A stretch of 64,000 nt of DNA from Comamonas sp. (GCA_021166775.1 JAJPEQ010000006.1:1-64000); one strand, 5' to 3'; shown: positions 29,454 to 38,350, counted from the first letter of the stretch. Notes: generated from the letters alone by a model not told the origin. Numbers and translations: made by a program.

Positions 29454-31574
29454 TCAATCGGGGATGGTGATCTTGCCGGCGCCCACCACGATGGCATCCG
29501 CCGCCGCGGGCTTCGCGGCGATGGCGGGCAGGTTCGCCTGCGTGATCGCGGGCGCGCTGCCGGGCGTGCCTCCGCGCGCCACGGTGCGCACCACCTGGCT
29601 GGCGGGCAGGGGCTTACCCGTGCTTAGCGTGTCGTACATCGCATCCAGCGCCCGCGTGAGGTAGACGTGCAGCGGGATGAAGCGCGTGTCGTAGCCCGGC
29701 AGGATGGTCGGCAGGCCGATGAAGCTGTCGAAGTGCTGCGCGTTCGTCACCTCGATGTAGCTGAGCCGGCTGGCCGCGCCCTCCACCTTGGCGTTGAGCG
29801 CGACATAGGGGCGCGAGGTGTGGTTGACCGGCAGCAGCGCATCCGAACGACCATGCACGATGATCGCGGGTTTGCCGTGCAGGTTGCCGCTGCGCTGCGT
29901 CTCCTGCATGCCCGCCTGCAGGGCCTTGGCGGGGGCGTCGCCGCCGGTGAGGAGGTTGCGCAGGCACAGCGCGCCCTCCAGGTTCCAGTCGAACGTGCCG
30001 TTGGAGGACATCGAGAGGAAGTCGCGCGCGGCCCCGAGCTTGCCGTTGTTGTTCACGAGGTTGATGCCCCCCGAGGGCGGCACGCCATTGCCGGTGGCGA
30101 ACATGGGCGCGAGCGCCGCCAGCGGCAGCACGTTGACCCCGCCCGTGGCCGCCGTCGAGGCGTAGCTGAAGCCGCACAGGTTGTCCTTGACGCTGGCACG
30201 CGCGAGGCCGTTGGCGAAGGTCACGGCCACCGCGGGCGCCACCTCGAAGGCCGCAAGCGAGGCGTGCAGCACGCTCGCCTCGGTCTCCCAGCCGTAGTCA
30301 CGCAGCTTCTGCTGCGCCTCGTCGGCCTGCGCCGCCGTGGTGCTTGCCGTGAGCAGCCCTGCGGCCTTGAGCGAGGCGCAGCGATTGGGCGCGATCGGCA
30401 AGGCGGACGACGCGAAGCCTGCAGCGAAACCGCCGGCAAAGGGTGCGTCGGCCTGCGACGGCGCCAGCGCCGCGCAGGGCTGATAGAGGTTGGCCCAGGT
30501 GGTGAAATCGATCAGGTTCTTGCCCGTCACCGCCACTGCCGTCGTGCCGCGCGTGACGGTGACGCCGGCGTTTGCGGGCATCTCGATCGCGGGCTCGGAG
30601 ACGGCCAGGCCGCTGATCAGGCCCTGCGTGTCCTGCTCGGCCGCGGCCACCGCCGCGCCACCGCCATTGGAAATGCTGGACGCGATGGTGATGGTGTTGC
30701 CCGGCGTGAGCGTCTTCACGCGCTTGCCGTCGTCGAGCTTGCCAAAACGCTCGTTGAGCACGTAGTAGGCAAACTCCACCGCGCGCAGCGTGCTCCTGCC
30801 CCAATCCTTTTCAGGGTTCTGCTGCGAATGCGCGTGCTTGAACGCGTAGCGGTTGGGTGTAGCGGCGTTGAAGGCGGCGAGATCGGCCGCCGACAGCCCG
30901 GCATTGAAGGCCGCGCCCTTGCCGGCCACGGCCGCTTGCGCGCGCGTGCCGTCGATCAGCGGCACGGTGTCGTTTTGCAGGTCGTGCGGCGCGCCGCCCG
31001 TGCCCTTGTCGGTGTAGGCCACCGCGCAGCCCTTCTTCAGGCCCCACTCGCCCGTGGTAATGGCGCCGTACACGCCGCGCGAGCCCGACGACGTGGCCGT
31101 GACGATGCAAGCCTGGGCCGCATCGAAGCTGTCCGGCACCTGCACCATGAGCGTGACGTTCTGACGCCCCGTGCCGTCGTCGGCATAGGCGATGTATTCG
31201 GTGCCCGGCACCAGCCCCTCGCTGGCAGTCACGTTGCCCCTGGCGTCCACGTTCGGGCCGTACAGGCTGCCGTAGCCACCGACGGCCGTCATGTCCAGCA
31301 TCGCGCGGTAGTTGGTGTGGATGGCCGTGCGGCGCAGCTCCGCGGCCGTGGGGTGCAGCGCATCGGCGAAGGCCGGGGGCAGCGCCGCGGCCAGGCCGGT
31401 CTTGCCCAGGCCGGCGGTCAGCAGGTCGTCCTTCACGCCATCGTAGGTTGTGGCATGGATCTCGCCCAGCCAGACGGGCTTGACGTTCCAGTCGGGGTCA
31501 TTGCCGCCGCCACAGGCGGCCAGCACGGCCACGGCGACGGCGGCCGGTGCACACACGCGAAACGCGTTTTTCAT
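29454..31574 (-). CDS. D-(-)-3-hydroxybutyrate oligomer hydrolase, lipoprotein
   Basis: A 706-residue enzyme of the 3HB-oligomer hydrolase family, which splits the short oligomers released by PHB depolymerases into 3-hydroxybutyrate. Residues 1-20 are a lipoprotein signal with LAAC and C21 as lipidation site, followed by GGGNDPDWN. The lipase-like box is SSISNGG with probable nucleophile S302. HGRSDALLPVNHTSRPY near residue 620 looks like an acid/histidine segment, and NAQHFDSF may hold the catalytic histidine. GGAG precedes the ATG. It is 52 bases after livM, on the same strand, and downstream of a PHB depolymerase, so the pathway is coherent. Confidence 0.9.
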   Translation of the reverse strand: MKNAFRVCAPAAVAVAVLAACGGGNDPDWNVKPVWLGEIHATTYDGVKDDLLTAGLGKTGLAAALPPAFADALHPTAAELRRTAIHTNYRAMLDMTAVGGYGSLYGPNVDARGNVTASEGLVPGTEYIAYADDGTGRQNVTLMVQVPDSFDAAQACIVTATSSGSRGVYGAITTGEWGLKKGCAVAYTDKGTGGAPHDLQNDTVPLIDGTRAQAAVAGKGAAFNAGLSAADLAAFNAATPNRYAFKHAHSQQNPEKDWGRSTLRAVEFAYYVLNERFGKLDDGKRVKTLTPGNTITIASSISNGGGAAVAAAEQDTQGLISGLAVSEPAIEMPANAGVTVTRGTTAVAVTGKNLIDFTTWANLYQPCAALAPSQADAPFAGGFAAGFASSALPIAPNRCASLKAAGLLTASTTAAQADEAQQKLRDYGWETEASVLHASLAAFEVAPAVAVTFANGLARASVKDNLCGFSYASTAATGGVNVLPLAALAPMFATGNGVPPSGGINLVNNNGKLGAARDFLSMSSNGTFDWNLEGALCLRNLLTGGDAPAKALQAGMQETQRSGNLHGKPAIIVHGRSDALLPVNHTSRPYVALNAKVEGAASRLSYIEVTNAQHFDSFIGLPTILPGYDTRFIPLHVYLTRALDAMYDTLSTGKPLPASQVVRTVARGGTPGSAPAITQANLPAIAAKPAAADAIVVGAGKITIPD

Positions 31575-31626
31575 GGGTCTTGTCTCCGGGTTGAGATTGA
31601 TCGAAGGCACGCGAGAAAACCGAGAT

Positions 31627-32691
31627 TCACCGCAGGCGCGCGGCACGCAGCCGGCCCACCACGCCCGTCGGAAAGTAATAGACCGAGAGCACGAAAAGCA
31701 GACCCAGCCACAGCAGCCAGCGGTCGGGTGAGAGCAGCGCGGCAAGCCACGGCAGCCCGCTCACGGCCTCGCTGCCCAGGCGCAGCAGGTCCTGCAGGTA
31801 GCTCTGCGCGACCATGAAGAGCACGGCGCCGATGGCCGCGCCGTAGATCGTGCCCATGCCGCCGATCACGACGATGAGCAGCACATCGATCATGATTTCG
31901 AACGACAGCGAGGTGTCCGGTCCGTTGTAGCGCAGCCAGAGCGCGAGCATGCAGCCCGCGAGCGTGGCGAACAGCGCCGAGATCACGCTGGAAAGCGTGC
32001 GGTAGATGACCACGCGGTAGCCGATGGCCTCGGCGCGGAACTCGTTCTCGCGGATCGCCTGCAGCACACGGCCGAACGGCGAATTGACCACGCGCAGCAT
32101 CGCCAGCACCAGCACCACCGCGCAAACGAACAGCAGGTAGTAGCAGAACAGCTTGCCGTCGATGTCCACGCCCAGGAAGGGATTGTCGAAGGGCTCGAAG
32201 CTCGGCGACAACACCTCGGGAATCTTGAACGACAGGCCGTCCTCGCCGCCGGTGAAATCCGACAATTGCGAGGCCAGCGTCTGAAACGCCGCGGCCACGG
32301 CGAGCGTGATCATGGCGAAGAAGATCGCCCGCACGCGCAGCGAAAACAGGCCGATGGCCAGCGACAGCACCAGAGAGACGGCCAGCGCCCCCAGCACGCC
32401 CACGAGCAGCGCGCTCCAGGTCGGTCCCATGCGCGTGGTGGCGATCGCGATGCCGTAGGCGCCGATGCCGAAGAACATGGTGTGCGCGAAGCTGACGATG
32501 CCGGTGTAGCCCAGCAGCAGATCGAAACTGGCCACCAGCACCACGAACACCAGCACCTTGGCCGCGACGTTGAGCGCCTTCACGCCCGGGAACAGAAAGG
32601 GCGCGAACAGCAACCCGAGGAAGACGGCGACAAGAATCACCGTGAGCACGCGGCTGCGCGGCAGATCGGCGGAGAGAAGACGGTTGAACAT
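31627..32691 (-). CDS. livM: LIV-type ABC transporter permease, LivM-like
   Basis: A 354-residue inner-membrane permease of the branched-chain amino-acid/HAAT ABC family. Eight to ten hydrophobic helices are visible, with the hallmark LLGYTGIVSFAHTMFFGIGAY near residues 60-80 and the EAA-like cytoplasmic loop GRVLQAIRENEFRAEAIGY near residue 225. It pairs with LivH (12 bases upstream) to form the channel. Gene symbol denotes family only. In this locus the substrate is more likely a hydroxyacid such as 3-hydroxybutyrate or its dimer than leucine, because depolymerase and oligomer-hydrolase genes flank the transporter genes. Confidence 0.92.
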   Translation of the reverse strand: MFNRLLSADLPRSRVLTVILVAVFLGLLFAPFLFPGVKALNVAAKVLVFVVLVASFDLLLGYTGIVSFAHTMFFGIGAYGIAIATTRMGPTWSALLVGVLGALAVSLVLSLAIGLFSLRVRAIFFAMITLAVAAAFQTLASQLSDFTGGEDGLSFKIPEVLSPSFEPFDNPFLGVDIDGKLFCYYLLFVCAVVLVLAMLRVVNSPFGRVLQAIRENEFRAEAIGYRVVIYRTLSSVISALFATLAGCMLALWLRYNGPDTSLSFEIMIDVLLIVVIGGMGTIYGAAIGAVLFMVAQSYLQDLLRLGSEAVSGLPWLAALLSPDRWLLWLGLLFVLSVYYFPTGVVGRLRAARLR

Positions 32692-32703
32692 GTGCCCGCT
32701 CCT

Positions 32704-33687
32704 TCAGCGATGGCCCACCGCATAGACACCCTGCGGGCGCCACAGCAGGATCGCGACCATGAGCGCGATGTTGGAAAACAGCGCCACCTTCGGGGCAAGG
32801 AAGCCGGTGTAATTGGCCATCAGGCCCACGAGCAGCGCGCCGATCAGCGCGCCCCCCGTGCTGCCCAGCCCGCCGATGATGAGCACGATGAAGATCAGGA
32901 TCAGCACCTGCCCGCCCATCTGCGGTATCACGTTCTGCTGGTACAGCCCCCACATCACGCCGCCCAGGCCCGCCAGGGCGCAGCCGACGACGAACACGCC
33001 GATGAACAGTCGCCGGATGCGGTAGCCCAGCGCCTCGACCATTTCACGGTCCTGCACGCCGGCGCGGATCAACAGGCCCACCTTGGTGCGCGCCAGCACC
33101 CACGCCAGGCCCGCGAACACCACGAGGCCCACCACCACCGCGACCACGCGGTATTTCTCGACCGCCGCATCGCCGATCAGCCACGAGCCGCGCATGCCCA
33201 TGGGCAGCGGCAGCGGAATCTGCTGCGGCCCCCAGACCACCTTGATGAGCTCCTCGCCGATGATCGCGCCGCCCATGGTGATGAGGATCTGCTTCAGGTG
33301 GTTGCCGTAGACCGGGCGCACCAGGAAGCGCTCGAACACGATGCCCAGCGCCCCCGCCACGAGCATCGCGGCCAGCATCGCAGGCAGCACCGCCACCAGG
33401 TTGCGCCAGAGTTCGCCCGAACCCGTCCAATCGGCCATCAGGCCCAATACGCTGGTGGCCACGAAAGCGCCCAACGCGATGAACACGCCATGGCCGAAGT
33501 TGAGCACGTCCATCAGGCCGAAGATCAGCGTCAGGCCCGAGGCAATGATGAAGATGATCATGCCCATCGCCAGCCCCGCCACCGTCAGCGTGAGCCAGGT
33601 CGAGGCCGAGCCTATGAAGGGCAGCACCACGAGCGCAAGCAGGGGCACGAGCACCAGGGGTTTGACGTCAAGGCCACGCCAGTTCAT
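32704..33687 (-). CDS. livH: LIV-type ABC transporter permease, LivH-like
   Basis: A 327-residue permease. The family signature SGLTLIFGLMDVLNFGHGVFIALGAF lies near residues 50-75 (read in pieces), and the ATPase-coupling loop is GLLIRAGVQDREMVEALGY near residue 220. I start at ATG 33685-33687 because GGAGGTGACC lies just upstream and the membrane segments follow immediately; the open frame beyond that runs through a repeat copy and is spurious. It follows livF after a 73-base gap filled by a dispersed repeat. Confidence 0.92.
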   Translation of the reverse strand: MNWRGLDVKPLVLVPLLALVVLPFIGSASTWLTLTVAGLAMGMIIFIIASGLTLIFGLMDVLNFGHGVFIALGAFVATSVLGLMADWTGSGELWRNLVAVLPAMLAAMLVAGALGIVFERFLVRPVYGNHLKQILITMGGAIIGEELIKVVWGPQQIPLPLPMGMRGSWLIGDAAVEKYRVVAVVVGLVVFAGLAWVLARTKVGLLIRAGVQDREMVEALGYRIRRLFIGVFVVGCALAGLGGVMWGLYQQNVIPQMGGQVLILIFIVLIIGGLGSTGGALIGALLVGLMANYTGFLAPKVALFSNIALMVAILLWRPQGVYAVGHR

Positions 33688-33699
33688 GCGGTCACCTCC

Positions 33700-33757
33700 A
33701 TTTTGATAGCGGCAAGCGGTTGAACGAAAAGCGTTCGCATGCGATTTGGTTTGAAAT
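33700..33757 (-). repeat. Dispersed palindromic repeat, copy 6 (within the liv operon)
   Basis: On the minus strand: CAAACCAAATCGCATGCG, AACGCTTTTCG, AACCGCTTGCCGCTATCAAA. It occupies nearly all of the 33688-33760 gap between livF and livH and lies just upstream of the livH ribosome-binding site, so it was inserted in the middle of an operon without separating it. Confidence 0.6.
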
Positions 33758-33760
33758 GGT

Positions 33761-34486
33761 TCATAGCGCCAGCCCCAGCAGCGACTGCTGCAATTGCTCG
33801 TCTTCGGCGAGCTGTGCCATCGAACCCGCATGCACCACGCGGCCGTCGTCCATCACGGCCACGCTGTCACCGAGCTTGCGCGCGAAGTGCACGTTCTGCT
33901 CGACCAGCAGGATCGTCACGCCGCTCTTCTTGAGCTGATTGAACGCACCGATCATGTTGTTGATGATCGCGGGCGCCAGGCCCTTGCTCGGCTCGTCGAC
34001 GATGAGCAGGTCGCGCGGCTCGACGATGGCGCGCGCCACCGCCACCATCTGCTTCTGTCCGCCGGAGAGCTTGCCCGCCGGGTAATTCCAGAATTTGTCC
34101 ACCGCCGGGAACATGTCGAAGATCCACGACAGGCGCGCGCTGTCCATGCGCGCCGCGGTGCTCGACCCACGCGCGGCCAGCAGCAGGTTTTCCTTCACGG
34201 TGAGGTCGGCGAAGATGCCCATGTTCTCAGGCACGTAGGCGATGTTCAGCTGCGCGATGCGCGGGGTGTCGAGCCGCGTGATGTCGTTGCCTTTGAACGT
34301 GATGCGCCCCTGCGACGCACGCCACAGGCCCATGATGGTGCGCAGCGTCGTCGTCTTGCCCGCGCCGTTGCGCCCCAGCAGCAGCGTGACCTGGCCGCGC
34401 GGCACGGCGAGATCGACGCCATGCAGGATGTGATAAGCCCCGATGTGCGTGTGCACGCCCGAGAGCTCCAGAAGGTTTTCACTCAT
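33761..34486 (-). CDS. livF: LIV-type ABC transporter ATPase, LivF-like
   Basis: A 241-residue ABC ATPase. Walker A is GRNGAGKTT (residues about 38-46), the signature is KLSGGQKQMVAVARA, Walker B is LLIVDEPSKGLAP and the switch histidine is replaced by the QN of LLVEQNVHFA, as is normal in LivF proteins. It overlaps livG by ATGA (34483-34486), so the two ATPase subunits are translationally coupled. It energises import by LivHM. Confidence 0.94.
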   Translation of the reverse strand: MSENLLELSGVHTHIGAYHILHGVDLAVPRGQVTLLLGRNGAGKTTTLRTIMGLWRASQGRITFKGNDITRLDTPRIAQLNIAYVPENMGIFADLTVKENLLLAARGSSTAARMDSARLSWIFDMFPAVDKFWNYPAGKLSGGQKQMVAVARAIVEPRDLLIVDEPSKGLAPAIINNMIGAFNQLKKSGVTILLVEQNVHFARKLGDSVAVMDDGRVVHAGSMAQLAEDEQLQQSLLGLAL

Positions 34487-35262
34487 GCCGCGGCCTCTTT
34501 TTCGTCACTCACGCCGAGATACGCCTGCTGCACCACGGGCGAGGCAATCACCTCGGCCGGCTCGCCATCGGCCACCAGCGTGCCGTTGGTGAGCACGATG
34601 ATGCGATCCGCGAGCTCGCGCACCACGTCCATCTTGTGCTCCACGAGCAGGATGGTCTTGCTCTTGTCTTTCTTCAGTTCGCGGATCAGGTTCAGGATCA
34701 CCGGCGCCTCGTCCTGGCTCATGCCGGCCGTGGGCTCGTCGAACATGTAGACCTGCGGCTCCAGCGCCATCAAGAGCGCCACCTCGAGCTTCCTCTGGTC
34801 GCCATGCGGCAGGCTCGCGACGGTGGCCTCGCGCCGTTCCCACAGCGCCACGCGGCGCAGGATGTCCTCGGCACGCGCGGTGAGCTCGCGGTGGTCGCTC
34901 CAGATGCTCCACAGGTTGAGCCCACGCCGATGCGTGCCGCCTCGCGTCGCCTGCACCGCCAGGCGCACGTTTTCCAGCACCGGCAGGTTGGGAAACAGAT
35001 TGGTGAGCTGAAACGCCCGGCCCAGCCCCGCGCGCGCACGCTCGGAGGGCGCCAGCGCGCTCAGATCGCGCCCGTTCAGGTGCACGCTGCCGCCGCTGGC
35101 CTTGAGCTGTCCCGAAATCAGGTTGAAGTAGGTCGTCTTTCCCGCGCCGTTGGGCCCCACGATCGCAGTGAGCGTTCCCGGCTCGAACGAGCAGGTCACG
35201 GCGTTCACCGCCACGTGGCCGCCGAAGCGGATGGTCAAGTCCTTGGTCGCCAGGGTAGCCAT
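34483..35262 (-). CDS. livG: LIV-type ABC transporter ATPase, LivG-like
   Basis: A 259-residue ABC ATPase. Walker A is GPNGAGKTT, followed by the LivG-specific FQLTNLFPNLPVLENVRLA segment. The expected LSGGQ signature is altered: ATVASLPHGDQRKLEVALLMALEPQ, that is LPHGDQ in the signature position, a variant known in LivG proteins. Walker B is YMFDEPTAGM, and the switch region is LLVEHKMD. AAGGAAGGAGA precedes the start. It is 33 bases downstream of the PHB depolymerase gene. Confidence 0.93.
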   Translation of the reverse strand: MATLATKDLTIRFGGHVAVNAVTCSFEPGTLTAIVGPNGAGKTTYFNLISGQLKASGGSVHLNGRDLSALAPSERARAGLGRAFQLTNLFPNLPVLENVRLAVQATRGGTHRRGLNLWSIWSDHRELTARAEDILRRVALWERREATVASLPHGDQRKLEVALLMALEPQVYMFDEPTAGMSQDEAPVILNLIRELKKDKSKTILLVEHKMDVVRELADRIIVLTNGTLVADGEPAEVIASPVVQQAYLGVSDEKEAAA

Positions 35263-35295
35263 CGAAAACCCGTCTCCTTCCTTTGCCGGGCCCGC

Positions 35296-36819
35296 TCAGG
35301 GGCAGGTGCCGATCACGTAGTAGTTCGGGCCCGTCTGCTTGAGCGTGGTGGTGACGAACACATTCCACAGCCCCATGTTCTGGCCCGAGCCGTTGGCCCA
35401 GGTGTAGCCGCCCTGCTGGTAGGCACGCCCGGCCTGGGTGTGCGCGTAATTGCTCGCCGTGGCGCAGGTGCCCGCAGGCACGCTGCCCGCCAGCGTGGTG
35501 CCGCTCACGGCGGCGGAGGCCTCGCCCTCGACCCCGTTGGCATCGACGGCGCGCACCGCCCAGCTGTAGGTGGTGGAAGCCGCGAGCGCCGCATCGGTGT
35601 AGCGGGTCGAGTACACCATCAGGGCATTGGCCTTGTTCCCATTGCGATAGACGTTGTAACCGCTGGCACCCGCCACCGCGCCCCAGCTCAGATCCATGCT
35701 GGTGGCGGTCGCGCCCGACAGGCTCAGGCCCGTGGGAGCGGGCAGCACCGGGTCGGTGGGCGGCGTCGTGCCGCCACCGCCATCGCCGGAGCCCGCACCC
35801 GAAGCGATGCGATCCACCATGGCCTTGATCGCCGCCATCTGCGTGCCGCTCTTTTGCGCGAAATTGTTGCCATACCAGCCGATCCAGTCCCAGCAGGCGT
35901 TGGCGTTGGCCAGGGAGCCGCTCTTGGTCGTTGGGTGGGTGTTGTTGTCGACCTTGGTCTGCGGAAACAGCAGGACCATGTTGTTCGTGTCGGCCCAGCG
36001 GCTGAAGCCTGTGTTCCTGACGAATTTGTCGCCGATCTTGTCCGTGCTCTGCTGGCAGCCGTGCAGCACCACGTGCAGCTTGCACTGGGTGCCGCTGGCG
36101 CAGCTCGCGGGCACGTAGAGCCAACCGGTGGAGGCCATGCCCGGGTTGCCCGCCGTGTATGGGGTCTGATCGAACTCGATGTAGTTGGCGGCAGCGGGCG
36201 CATTGTTGCGCGGGCTCAAGGCGCCGTAAATCTGCGTGAGGACCGCACCTGCGCCGTCGTAGCCGCAGTTGCTGATGTAGGGCGAGGTGCTGCTGGCGCA
36301 GGCATTGTTGCCCGTGCTGTCGAAGTCCGTGGGCAGCACGTGGGCCGCACCCGAGCGCTTGACATAGGAAATGCTGCCCGCGGGCACGCCGTTGTTCAGG
36401 TACTGCGTCTGCAGCGCGTCCGTGGGATTGGGCCCCACGGTGTAGTCGCTGGTGCCGACGAAGATGAAGATCTTCTGGTTCGCGATGTTGGACTTGGGGT
36501 CGATCGCGCCGCTGCTGCTGTAGCTGTCGATGCTCGCCTGCATCGCGCCGAGCTGGCTCGCGCTGATGCTGGCGTTGTACATGCAGGCGGTGTAATTGTT
36601 GAGTCCCGCGCAGTTGTACGGCCCGGCCGCGAAGATGCCCACGCCCATGAAAGTGGACGAATAGGCAACGCCCAGCTGGTTGGCCATGAAGCCCCCCGAG
36701 GACAGCCCGGAGACGCTGATCTTTCCCGTATCGATGTTGTATTGGCCCAATGGCGCCGCGCCATGCGCGAGACCCGTCGCCGCAAGCGCGGCCGCCAGTA
36801 AAACCCGAGGAAATCGCAT
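35296..36819 (-). CDS. Extracellular poly(3-hydroxybutyrate) depolymerase
   Basis: A 507-residue secreted PHB depolymerase. A signal peptide (residues 1-21) is followed by a type-II catalytic domain with lipase box GLSSG (38-42, nucleophile S40), and likely triad partners D125 (GTSDYTV) and H160 (SGAAHVLP), which match the spacing of the fungal PHB depolymerase triad as I recall it. A GDGGGGTTPPT linker leads to a fibronectin type-III domain (about 362-445) and a C-terminal polymer-binding domain (about 455-507, NYAHTQAGRAYQQGGYTW). It has all parts needed to attack solid PHB outside the cell. It lies between the ABC binding-protein gene and livG, in one direction. GGAG precedes the ATG. Confidence 0.93.
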   Translation of the reverse strand: MRFPRVLLAAALAATGLAHGAAPLGQYNIDTGKISVSGLSSGGFMANQLGVAYSSTFMGVGIFAAGPYNCAGLNNYTACMYNASISASQLGAMQASIDSYSSSGAIDPKSNIANQKIFIFVGTSDYTVGPNPTDALQTQYLNNGVPAGSISYVKRSGAAHVLPTDFDSTGNNACASSTSPYISNCGYDGAGAVLTQIYGALSPRNNAPAAANYIEFDQTPYTAGNPGMASTGWLYVPASCASGTQCKLHVVLHGCQQSTDKIGDKFVRNTGFSRWADTNNMVLLFPQTKVDNNTHPTTKSGSLANANACWDWIGWYGNNFAQKSGTQMAAIKAMVDRIASGAGSGDGGGGTTPPTDPVLPAPTGLSLSGATATSMDLSWGAVAGASGYNVYRNGNKANALMVYSTRYTDAALAASTTYSWAVRAVDANGVEGEASAAVSGTTLAGSVPAGTCATASNYAHTQAGRAYQQGGYTWANGSGQNMGLWNVFVTTTLKQTGPNYYVIGTCP

Positions 36820-36865
36820 GGTCTTGTCTCCTGCCTCTGCTTGATTTTTGGATGAGCCAAACCCG

Positions 36866-36884
36866 CCCCCGTGTGACCCGGGGG
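36866..36884. other. Stem-loop in the leader of the PHB depolymerase gene
   Basis: CCCCCG (36866-36871) pairs with CGGGGG (36879-36884) around a 7-base loop, about 47 bases upstream of the depolymerase ATG. With the hairpin at 36914 it makes a structured 120-base spacer in what otherwise looks like one operon. Confidence 0.4.
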
Positions 36885-36913
36885 TTCATCGTTCTCGATC
36901 AAGAGGGAAGTCA

Positions 36914-36933
36914 GGCGCCGCACGCGCGGCGCC
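36914..36933. other. Stem-loop directly after the ABC binding-protein gene
   Basis: GGCGCCGC and GCGGCGCC form a perfect 8-bp stem with a 4-base loop, 6 bases after the stop codon of the binding-protein gene. No T-tract follows, so it probably protects the 3' end of the binding-protein message or partly attenuates, giving more binding protein than transporter. This pattern is common in ABC importer operons. Confidence 0.5.
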
Positions 36934-36939
36934 ACCCGA

Positions 36940-38130
36940 TCAGCGCTTGTTGCGGATCGGAATCTGCATCTCTTCCGGCTTGATCTCGTGCACGAGCTCG
37001 GGCACGCCCCAGGCAAACGCCGGGTCGTCCTTGATACGGAAGTGGTACATGCTCTGCATGGCCTGGTGGTCTTCCTTGCGGAAGGTCATGGTGCCCTTGG
37101 GCGTCTCGAAGCTCATGCCTTCCATGGTCTTGATGAGCTTGTTGGTGGCCGTGTCACCGCCCGTTTTCTTCAGCGCCGTCACGATCGCCATCGCGGCCGA
37201 GAAGCCTCCCGCGGTGAAGAAATCCGGCGGCGCCTTGAATTCCTTGTAGTGCATGGCCACGAGCGCGTCATTCACCGGGTTCTTCGGAATGCCGAAGTAG
37301 TAGTAGGTGGCGCCTTCCATGCCGGGGAAGTTCTTGTACGCGGCCATCGCGGGCAGGATGTTGCCGCCCGTGAAGACCTCGATGCCGTAGCGCTTCTTCA
37401 GGTCGGCCGCGGCCAGCGCGTTGAACGGGGGCACGCCGCCCGCCCAGATCACCTCGATGGCCTTGCGCCCGGGCTTGTCCTTGAGCGCATCGATCAGGCG
37501 CTGAATCCCGGCGGTGAAGTCCGTCGTGTTCTGCGGCAGATACTCCTCGTGGGTGATCTTCGCGTGCTTGAGCGCGTCCTTGAACGCCTTCACGCCGTCA
37601 CGCCCAAAGGCATAGTCCTGCGCCAGCGTCGCAACCGAGACGCCATCCTTGTCCATCGCCACGGCGTTGCTGATCGCATCCTGGCTGGAATTGCGCCCGG
37701 TGCGGAAGATGTACTTGTTCCACTTGTCGCCGGTGATCGCGTCGGCCACGGCGGGCTCCACCAGCAGAATCTTCTTGTATTCCTCGGCCACCGGCAGCAT
37801 GGCGAGCGCCACGCCCGAAGACGTCGGCCCCACGGCCAGATCGACCTTGTCGTCGGCGTACGCGGCCGCAAGCAGGCTCTTGCCCAGGTCCGGCTTGCCC
37901 TGGTCGTCCTTCTCGATGACAACGATCTTGCGGCCATCCAGCTCCATGGTGCCGCCGGTGGCGTACTGCAGGCCCATCATCAGGCCGGTCTGCGTCTGCT
38001 TGCCATAAGCCTCCAGCGGCCCGGTCTTGCTGTAGACGTGAGCGATGCGGATTTCGCCGGACTTGCTGAAAGCCGGCAGGCTGACGGTGGCGGAGAGGGC
38101 GGCCAGTGCGACCAGGGTGCGACGTTGCAT
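36940..38130 (-). CDS. LIV-type periplasmic substrate-binding protein
   Basis: A 396-residue binding protein of the Peripla_BP_6 (LivJ/K-like) family. A signal peptide ends near residue 22 (LPAFS), then GEIRIAHVYSKTGPLEAYGKQT opens the first lobe. DLAVGPTSSGVALAMLPVAEEYK and AVADAITGDKWNKYIFRTGRNS are the usual ligand-pocket segments. AAAGGAGA lies upstream of the ATG. It is the presumed ligand receptor for the LivGFHM proteins encoded downstream, with the PHB depolymerase gene placed between. The ligand cannot be read from sequence; 3-hydroxybutyrate or its short oligomers is inferred from context. Confidence 0.9.
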   Translation of the reverse strand: MQRRTLVALAALSATVSLPAFSKSGEIRIAHVYSKTGPLEAYGKQTQTGLMMGLQYATGGTMELDGRKIVVIEKDDQGKPDLGKSLLAAAYADDKVDLAVGPTSSGVALAMLPVAEEYKKILLVEPAVADAITGDKWNKYIFRTGRNSSQDAISNAVAMDKDGVSVATLAQDYAFGRDGVKAFKDALKHAKITHEEYLPQNTTDFTAGIQRLIDALKDKPGRKAIEVIWAGGVPPFNALAAADLKKRYGIEVFTGGNILPAMAAYKNFPGMEGATYYYFGIPKNPVNDALVAMHYKEFKAPPDFFTAGGFSAAMAIVTALKKTGGDTATNKLIKTMEGMSFETPKGTMTFRKEDHQAMQSMYHFRIKDDPAFAWGVPELVHEIKPEEMQIPIRNKR

Positions 38131-38161
38131 GAGGAGTCTCCTTTCAAGATGCAGTGCTTAC

Positions 38162-38178
38162 CGCATAAAGCATGCCAA
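38162..38178 (-). promoter_or_regulatory. Candidate sigma-54 (-24/-12) promoter of the PHB locus
   Basis: On the minus strand TTGGCATGCTTTATGCG matches the sigma-54 pattern TGGCAC-N5-TTGC with GG and GC exactly ten bases apart. It would start transcription about 20 bases before the binding-protein ATG. A perfect TTGACA at 38206-38211 (minus) with only a weak -10 is a sigma-70 alternative. Confidence 0.4.
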
Positions 38179-38227
38179 CACATATGCTGGCAGATTCCAT
38201 CGGAGTGTCAAATCGAGGCGTCGAGAA

Positions 38228-38275
38228 TGACTGTTTATCAGTCAATTTAATGTCTTTAATTCAGACTTTTGTCTG
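38228..38275. promoter_or_regulatory. Two short dyads in an AT-rich stretch upstream of the PHB locus promoter
   Basis: TGACTG-TTTAT-CAGTCA (38228-38244) and CAGAC-TTTT-GTCTG (38262-38275) are perfect inverted repeats in a strikingly AT-rich segment. They lie about 75-125 bases upstream of the presumed transcription start, where enhancer-binding activators usually sit. They could be operators of an unidentified regulator. Confidence 0.45.
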
Positions 38276-38350
38276 TTTTTAAGTCATTTCAATCCGTCCC
38301 ATGACAGCATCGGAGGGCTTTCCGTCACCACGACCCATCAAAGAAAGCCG

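Noticed and set aside
34505-36889. 794-residue minus-strand frame spanning livG and the depolymerase gene
   Set aside because: Frame-shifted reading of two well-supported genes; composition is Gly/Arg/Gln-rich and contains no domain.
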